DNA from: Saccharothrix longispora
GTDB taxonomy: Bacteria > Actinomycetota > Actinomycetes > Mycobacteriales > Pseudonocardiaceae
Length of the DNA stretch: 64,000 nt
Assembly (NCBI RefSeq): GCF_030852425.1
Contig: NZ_NSDM01000020.1
Span: forward strand, 1-64,000
Reading direction: 5' to 3'
In this document: one piece after another, positions 57,659 through 64,000 of the stretch
Layout: each line of letters begins with the position of its first letter
How positions within the stretch are numbered: the first letter of the stretch is position 1
Position numbers and translations under genes: made by a program
The notes under the pieces: model-generated
What the model saw: only the letters and a program-made list of their open reading frames with translations
Told to the model about the DNA's origin: nothing
Database searches by the model: none

Positions 57659-57901
57659 CTAGCGCCAGCTGTAGCCCTTCATGAGCAGCAGCAGTGCGCC
57701 GAAGCCGAGCGACGCCAGCGCGGGGCCGAAGGACCCGAGGGTCAACAGCAGCACGCCCAGGCCGGCGAACACGGCCACGAGGGCATGGCTGAGCACGGGG
57801 TGCCGGGCCTTCCCGGCGACGAGGGCCGTGGCCAGGGCCGGCTCCTCGACCATCAGTCTGGACTCGATCTCGCTGAGGGTGCGGCGTTCCGCTTCGCTCA
57901 T
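57659..57901 (-). CDS. DUF3040 family small membrane protein
   Basis: The 80-residue DUF3040 protein has an N-terminal conserved SEAERRTLSEIESRL amphipathic helix, then two hydrophobic helices (LSHALVAVFAGLGVLLLTLG and FGPALASLGFGALLLLMK). The family is actinobacterial, small, and of unknown function, sometimes near cell-division genes. Either M at 57910 or 57901 may be the start; the second places the family motif at the N-terminus. It lies between an ABC-F gene and zapE, all on the minus strand. Confidence 0.88.
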   Translation of the reverse strand: MSEAERRTLSEIESRLMVEEPALATALVAGKARHPVLSHALVAVFAGLGVLLLTLGSFGPALASLGFGALLLLMKGYSWR

Positions 57902-58001
57902 CACCAGCACCGGATACCCGGCGCGAACCCCGCAAAACCGGCCCCGAACGGAGTCCGCGATCCTCCCCGTTCGGGCTATCGACCCTGGTCAGGGACGGTG
58001 A

Positions 58002-59012
58002 TCAACGGGAGAGGGCGACGAGTCGCGACACCGCCCGCAGGTACTTCTTCCGGTATCCGCCGCGCAGCATCTCGGCGGTGAACAACTCGGAGAGCGGCTC
58101 GCCGGAGACGGCCACCGGGATGTCGCGGTCGTAGAGGCGGTCGCCGAGCGCGACGAGGCGCAGCGCGACGGCCTGGTCGGGCGCGGGCCGCACGCCCCGC
58201 AGGTGCACGGCGGTGACGCCGTCGACGAGCCGGCCGTAGCTCGACGGGTGGATCTTCGCCAGCGCCGCGCACAGGTCGGCGAAGTCGTCCAGCGTGCTGC
58301 CGGGGGTGCCCTCGGACTTGGCGACCAGGTCGTCGTCGCTCATCGGGGGCGGCGCGTCGGGCAGGCCGCGGTGCCGGTAGTCGGGGCCGTCGACCCGGAC
58401 CACGGTGAACCTCGCCGACATGGCCTGGATCTCGCGCAGGAAGTCGGCGGCGGCGAACCGGCCCTCGCCGAGCTTGTCCGGCAGCGTGTTGGACGTGGCC
58501 GCGATCGACACGCCCGCCGCGGTCAGCTCCTTGATCAGGCGGGTCACCAGCATCGTGTCCCCCGGGTCGTCCAGCTCGAACTCGTCGATCGCGAGCAACC
58601 GGTGCCCGGACAGCCGGGCGACGGTCTCCGGGAACCCGAGCGCGCCGACGAGGTTGGTCAGCTCGACGAACGTGCCGTACGCCCTGGGGCCGGGCACGGC
58701 GTGCCAGATCGAGGCCAGCAGGTGGGTCTTGCCGACGCCGAAGCCGCCGTCGAGGTAGAGGCCGGGCTTGGCGTCGTCCGGCTGCGACCGCTTGAACAGC
58801 GACCCGAGCCACCCCCGGTCGCCGCCCCCGGAGACCCGTTCGGCGAACTCCCGGCACGCGGTGACGGCCGCGGCCTGGCTGGGCTCGTCGGGGTTGGGGA
58901 GGTAGGTGTCGAACCGCACGCCGTCGAACCTCGGCGGCGGGACCATCGCCCCGACCAGCTCGTCCGCCTCGACGTGCGGGGTGCGGTCGGACAGGCGCGG
59001 TGGGGCGGACAT
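58002..59012 (-). CDS. zapE: ZapE-like AFG1-family ATPase
   Basis: The 336-residue P-loop ATPase has Walker A LDGGFGVGKTHLL (~residues 87-99), Walker B LLAIDEFELDDPGDT (~139-153), sensor ATSNTLPDKLGEG and a conserved HLRGVRPAPDQA. In proteobacteria ZapE helps Z-ring constriction; AFG1 relatives interact with mitochondrial or membrane proteins. The actinobacterial role is not settled. ATG 59012; divergent from a reductase gene with a 33-bp gap, so the promoters overlap. Confidence 0.9.
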   Translation of the reverse strand: MSAPPRLSDRTPHVEADELVGAMVPPPRFDGVRFDTYLPNPDEPSQAAAVTACREFAERVSGGGDRGWLGSLFKRSQPDDAKPGLYLDGGFGVGKTHLLASIWHAVPGPRAYGTFVELTNLVGALGFPETVARLSGHRLLAIDEFELDDPGDTMLVTRLIKELTAAGVSIAATSNTLPDKLGEGRFAAADFLREIQAMSARFTVVRVDGPDYRHRGLPDAPPPMSDDDLVAKSEGTPGSTLDDFADLCAALAKIHPSSYGRLVDGVTAVHLRGVRPAPDQAVALRLVALGDRLYDRDIPVAVSGEPLSELFTAEMLRGGYRKKYLRAVSRLVALSR

Positions 59013-59045
59013 GCCCGAAGCCTAACGGCGTGCTGGGATGTGGTG

Positions 59046-59795
59046 GTGCGGATGTTGTGGCCACCACGCGGGGACGGGATCACCGACGCGGACCTGGAGC
59101 GGCTCTACGCCTACCCGGACGACCTCGACCGGCCGTTCGTGCAGGTCAACTTCGTGTCCAGCGCGGACGGGGCGGTGTCCGTCGACGGGCGGTCCGGCGG
59201 GTTGGGCAACGCCGCCGACAAGAAGGTGTTCGCGCTGGGCCGCGACCTGTGCGACGTGGTGCTGGTGGGCGCCGGGACGGCCCGCGCGGAGGGCTACCGC
59301 GGGGTGAGGGCGACGGAGGTGCGCGCCGAGCGGCGGTCCCGGCTGGGGCTCTCGCCCGTGCCGCCGATCGCGGTGGTCACCGCGCGGTGCTCGATCGAGC
59401 CGTCGTCGCCGCTGGTCGCGGACACCGCCGTGCCGACGATCGTGCTGACCGCAGGGTCCGCGCCCCGGGAACGGCGCGACGCGCTGGCCGACGCGGGCGC
59501 GGACGTGGTGGTCGCGGGCGACGGGTCGGTGGACCCGGCGGCGGCGCTGCGGGCGCTGGACGAGCGGGGCCTGCGCCGCGTCGACTGCGAGGGCGGGCCC
59601 GGCCTGTTCGGCTCGCTGATCGCGGCGGACCTGGTGGACGTGCTGTGCGTGACGTTCTCGCCGCTGCTCGTCGGCGGCGACGCGGGGCGCATCGCGCACG
59701 GCCCGCTGCCGGAGGCGCCCCGGTCGCTGGAGCTGGCGTCGGTGCTGCACGCCGACAGCGCGCTGCTGCTGCGCTACCGCCGGACGCGCGCGTGA
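59046..59795 (+). CDS. Pyrimidine reductase family protein (RibD C-terminal domain)
   Basis: The 249-residue protein is a RibD_C-type reductase with VNFVSSADGAVSVDGRSGGL, VFALGRDLCDVVLVGAGTAR, a DCEGGPGLFGSLIAADLVD dinucleotide-site motif and a C-terminal RTRA. It reduces a riboflavin-like pyrimidine or a dihydrofolate-type substrate with NADPH. The deaminase half of RibD is not fused. GTG 59046 is likely; GTG 59043 and ATG 59052 are alternatives. Divergent from zapE. Confidence 0.85.
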   Translation: MRMLWPPRGDGITDADLERLYAYPDDLDRPFVQVNFVSSADGAVSVDGRSGGLGNAADKKVFALGRDLCDVVLVGAGTARAEGYRGVRATEVRAERRSRLGLSPVPPIAVVTARCSIEPSSPLVADTAVPTIVLTAGSAPRERRDALADAGADVVVAGDGSVDPAAALRALDERGLRRVDCEGGPGLFGSLIAADLVDVLCVTFSPLLVGGDAGRIAHGPLPEAPRSLELASVLHADSALLLRYRRTRA

Positions 59796-59888
59796 CCCCG
59801 GGCCGGGACCGCGCCGGACCCGTCCCCGCTGGACCCGTCCCCGCCGAACCGGGTGCGCCGACCGGGGTCGACGGGGCAGGATGACCGC

Positions 59889-60962
59889 GTGGCGCTCCCG
59901 CTGACCCCTCCCGTGCAGCCGATGCTGGCCAACACCGCGGACACGATCCCCACCGGCTCCGACCTGCTGTTCGAGCCCAAGTTCGACGGCTACCGCGTCC
60001 TGGTGTTCCGCGACGGGGACGAGGTGCTCCTCCAGTCGCGCAGCGGCAAGCCGCTCAACCGCTACTTCCCCGAGGCCGAGGCGGCGCTGCGGCGCACCCT
60101 GCCGCCGAGGGTCGTGCTGGACGGCGAGCTGGTCGTCGCCAAGGACGGCAAGCTCGACTTCGACGCGCTGTCCGAGCGCATCCACCCGGCCGCCAGCCGC
60201 ATCGCCCTGCTGTCCGAGCGGACGCCCGCCGGGTTCGTGGCGTTCGACCTGCTCGCGCTGGGCGACGACGTGCTGATGGAGGAGCCGACGACCGCGCGCC
60301 GGGCACGCCTCGAAGCCCTGGTCACGCCCGGTGACGGGCTGTACCTGACGCCCGCGACGGCCGACGCGTCGCTGGCCGGGCAGTGGTTCGAGCTGTTCGA
60401 GGGCGCGGGCCTGGACGGCGTGATCGGCAAGCCCGCCGACGCGGCGTACGAGCCGGGCAAGCGCGTCATGGTGAAGGTGAAGCACCAGCGCACCGCCGAC
60501 TGCGTCGTCGCGGGCCTGCGCTGGCACAAGGACACCGAGCCCGGCACCGCCGTCGGCTCGCTGCTGCTCGGCCTGCACGACGAGCGGGGCGTGCTGCACC
60601 ACGTGGGCGTCGTCGGCTCGTTCAAGGCCGCCGAACGGCGCAAGCTGGCCGAGGAGTTCGCGCCGCTGATCACGTCCGGGGACCACCCGTGGCTGGTGGA
60701 GCCGGACGGCCGCCGGCTGCCCGGCGAGATCAACCGGTGGCGCGGCAAGCACGCCGAGTGGGTGCCGCTGCGCCCGGAGCGGGTGCTGGAGATCGCCTAC
60801 TCGCAGACCGAGGGCGCGGCGCCGGCCCGGCTGCGGCACAACGGCCAGTTCCGCCGCTGGCGACCCGACCGCGAACCCTCCTCGTGCGGCTACGACCAGC
60901 TGGAGCAGCCCGCCCGCTACGACGTGGAGTCGGTCCTGCGCGGCGAGGTGCGGCCCGCGTAG
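59889..60962 (+). CDS. ATP-dependent DNA ligase (LigC-like)
   Basis: The 357-residue ligase has the adenylated Lys in FEPKFDGYRVLVF (motif I, ~residue 31), Arg in LLQSRSGKPL (motif Ia), LDGELVV (III), GKRVMVKVK (V) and a C-terminal OB-type domain. It lacks polymerase and nuclease domains of LigD, so it is the stand-alone ATP ligase of actinobacterial repair (base-excision type). GTG 59889 with AGGA upstream; the long frame start at 59853 is unsupported. Confidence 0.92.
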   Translation: MALPLTPPVQPMLANTADTIPTGSDLLFEPKFDGYRVLVFRDGDEVLLQSRSGKPLNRYFPEAEAALRRTLPPRVVLDGELVVAKDGKLDFDALSERIHPAASRIALLSERTPAGFVAFDLLALGDDVLMEEPTTARRARLEALVTPGDGLYLTPATADASLAGQWFELFEGAGLDGVIGKPADAAYEPGKRVMVKVKHQRTADCVVAGLRWHKDTEPGTAVGSLLLGLHDERGVLHHVGVVGSFKAAERRKLAEEFAPLITSGDHPWLVEPDGRRLPGEINRWRGKHAEWVPLRPERVLEIAYSQTEGAAPARLRHNGQFRRWRPDREPSSCGYDQLEQPARYDVESVLRGEVRPA

Positions 60963-60973
60963 CCTGCTCGGTC

Positions 60974-61441
60974 GTGGGGGACGTGGAGAAGCTGGTCCAA
61001 GAGCTGGACGACCGGATGCTGCGCGACTGCCGGCGGCTGTCGCTGTGGCGGGTGGTGCACCGCGGCACCGGCATGGCCTACACGGTCGTGCTGATCCTCG
61101 TGCCCGCCGTGCTGGCGGTGGGGTTCACCTCGTCGGAGACGGTGCTCGGCAAGGTGCTGCTGCTCGCGGCGGCCGTGGTGGGCGGGCTGAACGTGACGTT
61201 CAAGCCGTACCTGCACAGCCGCAAGCGCCGCAACGACGTGAACGCCGTGCGGTTGATGCGCGACGAGTTCCGGGCCGAGGTGGCGGCGGGCGGCGACGTG
61301 CTCGCCACGTACCGGCGGTACTCGGCCGCCTACGCGGCGGAGTTCGAGAAGCGCGGCGGCGAGCTGCTCGACGGCACGCTGGGCGTCGAGCAGCCGGCAC
61401 CGGCACCCGGTGCCCCCGGTTCCCCGCCCGAGCGGTCCTGA
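60974..61441 (+). CDS. DUF4231-like small membrane protein
   Basis: The 155-residue protein has an N-terminal helical part (VEKLVQELDDRMLRDCRRLS) and two central membrane helices (VVLILVPAVLAVGFTSS and VLLLAAAVVGGLNVTF). A conserved basic segment HSRKRRNDVNAVRLMRDEF follows, then a helical tail, an arrangement like DUF4231 membrane proteins. GTG 60974 sits 12 bp after the ligase stop, so it is likely co-transcribed with the ligase. Function unknown. Confidence 0.7.
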   Translation: MGDVEKLVQELDDRMLRDCRRLSLWRVVHRGTGMAYTVVLILVPAVLAVGFTSSETVLGKVLLLAAAVVGGLNVTFKPYLHSRKRRNDVNAVRLMRDEFRAEVAAGGDVLATYRRYSAAYAAEFEKRGGELLDGTLGVEQPAPAPGAPGSPPERS

Positions 61442-61460
61442 CCGCCGCCCGACACCGCGG

Positions 61461-62390
61461 CTACCCCTCCGGTCTCGCCGTGCGGGTCGCCCCGACCGAG
61501 GCCAGGACGACGCAGAACACCGCGGCCCACTGCGCCGGGTGCAGGGCCTCGTGGAGCACCACCAGACCGGCCAGCGCGGCGACCGCCGGTTCGAGGCTCA
61601 TCAGGATGCCGAACACGCGCGGCGGGATGCGGCGCAGCGCCTCCAGCTCCAGCGAGTAGGGCACCACCGACGACAGCAGCGCCACCGCGCCGCCCACGAC
61701 CAGCACCGCCGGGTCGAGCAGCGCCGTGCCCGCCTCGGCCACGCCGAACGGCAGTGCGAGCACCGCGCCGAACACCATCGCGAGCGCGAGCCCGCCGCCG
61801 TCGGAGGTCCGGCTGCCCAGGGCCGCGGCCATCAGGATGTACCCGGCCCAGCACGCCGCCGCGCACAGCGCGAACAGCACGCCGGGCAGCGCGAGGCCAC
61901 CGTCCACCCTGGTCAGCAGCAGCACGCCGGCCGCGGCGAGCAGCGCCCACGCGCCGTCCAGCCAGCGCCGGGAACCGAGCACGGCCACCGCCAGCGGCCC
62001 GAGGAACTCGATCGTGACGGCCGCGCCCAGCGGGATGTGCTTGATCGCCTGGTAGAAGGTGAGGTTCATCGCGCCCAGCACCAGGCCGTAGCCGGCGACG
62101 ACGAGCCACGTCCGGGCGTCCATGCGCAGCGAGGGCCGCCAGATGAGCAGCAGCACCGCCGCGGCCAGCACCAGCCGCAACGTCACCGTGCCCGCGGCCC
62201 CGGCGGTGGCGAACAGCTGCTTGGCCACGGCCGCGCCCACCTGCACGCTCACGATGCCGAGCAGGACCAGCGCCGGCGGGGGTATGGCCCCGTACGCCCG
62301 GGCCGCTGCCGAGAGCGGAGCCGCCCACCGGCCCTGGCCGCGTTCCGGGAAACCTTCGACGTGCACCGTCACCACGGGGCCATCCTGCAC
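61461..62390 (-). CDS. EamA/DMT superfamily transporter
   Basis: The 309-residue protein has ten membrane helices in two EamA repeats (VVAGYGLVLGAMNLTFYQAI and IPLGAAVTIEFLGPLAVAVL in the first, ILMSLEPAVAALAGLVVLHE in the second). This family exports amino acids, nucleotides or drugs. GTG 62390 is used but GTG 62375 behind CAGGATGGCCCC is an alternative. Convergent with the ligase-DUF4231 pair; a ~160-bp region upstream includes copy 2 of the dispersed repeat. Confidence 0.9.
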   Translation of the reverse strand: MQDGPVVTVHVEGFPERGQGRWAAPLSAAARAYGAIPPPALVLLGIVSVQVGAAVAKQLFATAGAAGTVTLRLVLAAAVLLLIWRPSLRMDARTWLVVAGYGLVLGAMNLTFYQAIKHIPLGAAVTIEFLGPLAVAVLGSRRWLDGAWALLAAAGVLLLTRVDGGLALPGVLFALCAAACWAGYILMAAALGSRTSDGGGLALAMVFGAVLALPFGVAEAGTALLDPAVLVVGGAVALLSSVVPYSLELEALRRIPPRVFGILMSLEPAVAALAGLVVLHEALHPAQWAAVFCVVLASVGATRTARPEG

Positions 62391-62557
62391 GCCGGTGCCG
62401 CCGCGAACCGCACGCCGACCGGCCCCGGTGACCCACGTCTCACCACTCGTGCCCGACGGCGGGCACGCCCGCGGTCACGGCTCCCGCCGCCGCGACCGGT
62501 CGCCTGCCGCCCCGATCCCCCGCACGCGCACGCCGCCCACGCTCCGCCGCGAACCCG

Positions 62558-62611
62558 TCGCACGCTGCGCGGAGGTCCCCGCCAGGGGGTCCCCTGCTTT
62601 CATTCTGCCGG
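62558..62611. repeat. Dispersed 54-bp repeat, copy 2
   Basis: It aligns with 11234-11287 over the whole length, including the central CAGGGGGTCCCCTG palindrome. It lies in a ~308-bp gap (62391-62698) between the divergent EamA and lipoprotein genes. The same gap also has a CTCAC/GTGAG inverted repeat (62643-62660) and the palindrome CCAAC-gct-GTTGG (62667-62679) close to the lipoprotein start. Confidence 0.6.
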
Positions 62612-62698
62612 ACATCACCGACACTCCCCGCTCACCGAAGTCTCACCTGGACTGTGTGAGGCTGGGCCAACGCTGTTGGGAGAGAGCGAGGGACCGCT

Positions 62699-64000
62699 GT
62701 GCCGCGTCGGCGTCACGCCGCCTTGATGCTGGTGGCTTTGAGCGCGCTGGCCGCGTGCAGCGCGGGCCCGTCGACCCGTCCGGTGATCGCCGTGCACGGC
62801 GACGGCGGCGACCAGCCCCCCGTCGTGGTGCCGTCCGGCCCCCGCGAGGTGCCGCCGCTGGCGGAGGGCGACGAGGTCGGTCTGTCGTGGAGCGGCTGCA
62901 CGGGTTCGACCCTCGACCGGATGGGTGACACGGCCCCCGCCGGCAACCGGGAGTACGAGTGCGCCCAGCTGACCGTGCGGCTGGACGCGCCGAACCGGCC
63001 CGGCCGGGGCAGCCTCGGCCTCGGGTTGCTGCGCGTCGGCACGGGTGGCAGCCCGCTCGTGGTGGTGGGTGACGCGGACGGCGAGCCGGGCAGCCTCAAG
63101 GCGGCGCGGTTGGCCGCGTCGCTGCCCGCGGACGTGCTGAGCACCTTCACCCTGATCGGCGTGGACCGGCGCGGCACCGGGCAGTCCGACGGGGTGCAGT
63201 GCGTGCCGGACGTCGCGCGCGCCGGGATCGTCGAGTCCGACCCGGCCGAGGAGACGCAGGACGACCTGCTGGAGGCCGTCGGCCGGGCCAGCCAGGAGTG
63301 CGTGCTCGACCTGGAGAACCGGCTGCCGGCGGTCGACTCGTGGCGCGCCTCCGCCGACCTGGAGCAGCTGCGCGAGGCGTTGGGCGTGCCCCACCTCAAC
63401 GCGATCGGGGTGGGCGACGGCTCGAAGGTGCTGACCCTGTACGCGAGCCGCTTCCCGGACCGGATCGGCCGGATGGTGTTCGACGGCGCACCGGACCCGA
63501 CGCTGGACGTGCAGGGCGTGACCGAGGCGCGCGCGGTGGCGGCGGAGGCCGCGTTCGCCGCGTTCCAGGCCGACTGCGCGGTGCGCGGCTGCCCGCTGGG
63601 CGCGGCGGCGACGGACCGGTTCAAGGCCCTGCTGGGGACGTTGCGCACCGCCCCGATCCGCGGTGAGGACGTCGACCTGACGCCGGGCACGGCGACGGTG
63701 GCCGTGCTGGCGGGCCTCGCGGACCGCCCGCGGTGGCCCGCGCTGGCCGACGCGCTGGTGGCGGCGGAGGGCGGTGACGGGACGAAGCTCACGTCGTTCG
63801 TCGAACCGCTGCTGCTGGACTCGGACGACAACCCGCCGTGGCTGGACGCGGGCATCGTCACGGGCTGCAACGACACCACGACCCGCATCCCGCCCGAGCG
63901 GGTGGCGGGGTTGACCGAGGACTGGCGCGGCAAGCACCCGCTGTTCGGCGCCTACTTCGCCCGCAAGCTGCTCACCTGCGGCCCGTTCCCGGTGCCGCAG
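62699..64000 (+). CDS. Lipoprotein alpha/beta hydrolase (SlpD/TAP-like), catalytic Ser apparently lost; truncated by window end
   Basis: The frame from GTG 62699 runs open to the window edge (434 codons) and begins with a lipoprotein signal (LVALSALAACS, Cys ~20). The body resembles secreted tripeptidyl-peptidase-like hydrolases: VGLSWSGCT, YECAQLTVRLD, TLIGVDRRGTGQSDGVQC, then the strand before the nucleophile elbow and MVFDGAPDPTLDV. Where active members have GxSxG (typically GISYGT), this protein reads AIGVGDGSKVLTLYAS, so the serine is replaced by Gly. If this is real it is a pseudo-enzyme. The C-terminal His region lies beyond the window. Confidence 0.75.
   Translation, partial: MPRRRHAALMLVALSALAACSAGPSTRPVIAVHGDGGDQPPVVVPSGPREVPPLAEGDEVGLSWSGCTGSTLDRMGDTAPAGNREYECAQLTVRLDAPNRPGRGSLGLGLLRVGTGGSPLVVVGDADGEPGSLKAARLAASLPADVLSTFTLIGVDRRGTGQSDGVQCVPDVARAGIVESDPAEETQDDLLEAVGRASQECVLDLENRLPAVDSWRASADLEQLREALGVPHLNAIGVGDGSKVLTLYASRFPDRIGRMVFDGAPDPTLDVQGVTEARAVAAEAAFAAFQADCAVRGCPLGAAATDRFKALLGTLRTAPIRGEDVDLTPGTATVAVLAGLADRPRWPALADALVAAEGGDGTKLTSFVEPLLLDSDDNPPWLDAGIVTGCNDTTTRIPPERVAGLTEDWRGKHPLFGAYFARKLLTCGPFPVPQ

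Overview
The window is chromosomal DNA from a very GC-rich actinomycete. Frequent GTG starts, strong GGAGG-type ribosome sites, DUF6319, DUF3040, PucR-type and LytR-CpsA-Psr genes, and a secA2 together suggest Pseudonocardiales (Saccharothrix, Actinosynnema or Lentzea-like). That is an inference from gene content; no rRNA is present to confirm it.

Layout. (1) 1-6250 is an accessory island. A four-gene cluster resembling type VII (ESX) secretion cargo (YbaB-like, EspC-like, a large hydrophobic WXG100/CpnT-N-like protein, a membrane protein) lies between an IS5-type transposase end and a stack of broken IS elements. In that stack an intact element with ~30-bp terminal inverted repeats sits inside an IS481-type transposase. 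The island stops at a tRNA-Pro(GGG). (2) 6561-11129 is one leftward run: cmk, plsC, der, then a NarL-type response regulator and its histidine kinase. (3) 11477-16286 holds a DUF1015 gene, a KhtT-like subunit plus CPA2 antiporter pair, a cytoplasmic-looking subtilase, and a DUF6319 gene behind a LexA-like box. (4) 16353-34527 is mainly acyl-CoA or lipid metabolism: quinone oxidoreductase, several SDRs, a MaoC dehydratase, thiolase, acyl-CoA dehydrogenase, two TetR regulators, a single-chain biotin-dependent acyl-CoA carboxylase and an MHS transporter. Four copies of the palindrome CTAAGC-N4-GCTTAG lie upstream of the FabG, acyl-CoA dehydrogenase/TetR and carboxylase genes and define a probable local regulon. 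An orphan operon of two solute-binding-like proteins (one fused to a von Willebrand A domain) and a membrane protein is embedded here. (5) 34781-37435 is secA2 and a small unknown gene. (6) 37533-43986 looks like a polyhydroxybutyrate/3-hydroxybutyrate module: secreted depolymerase, secreted tannase-like hydrolase, GAF-PucR regulator, MHS transporter, 3-hydroxybutyrate dehydrogenase.

(7) 44182-51249 contains a strange Arg/Trp-rich repeat protein, a 22-bp tandem repeat array, an LCP transferase, a HipA-like kinase with its DUF3037 partner, a secreted SGNH hydrolase, a Tat-exported lactonase and a PPK2 kinase. (8) 51391-64000 holds rocD, DUF2252, a histidine phosphatase overlapping nnrD, an ABC-F ATPase, DUF3040, zapE, a RibD-like reductase, an ATP-dependent DNA ligase, a DUF4231-like membrane protein, an EamA transporter and the start of a lipoprotein alpha/beta hydrolase whose nucleophile serine appears to be missing.

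No CRISPR array, rRNA or recognisable secondary-metabolite cluster is present. The best candidates for something undescribed are the CTAAGC-N4-GCTTAG regulon, the solute-binding/VWA operon, the type VII cargo cluster and the repeat protein at 44383-45570.
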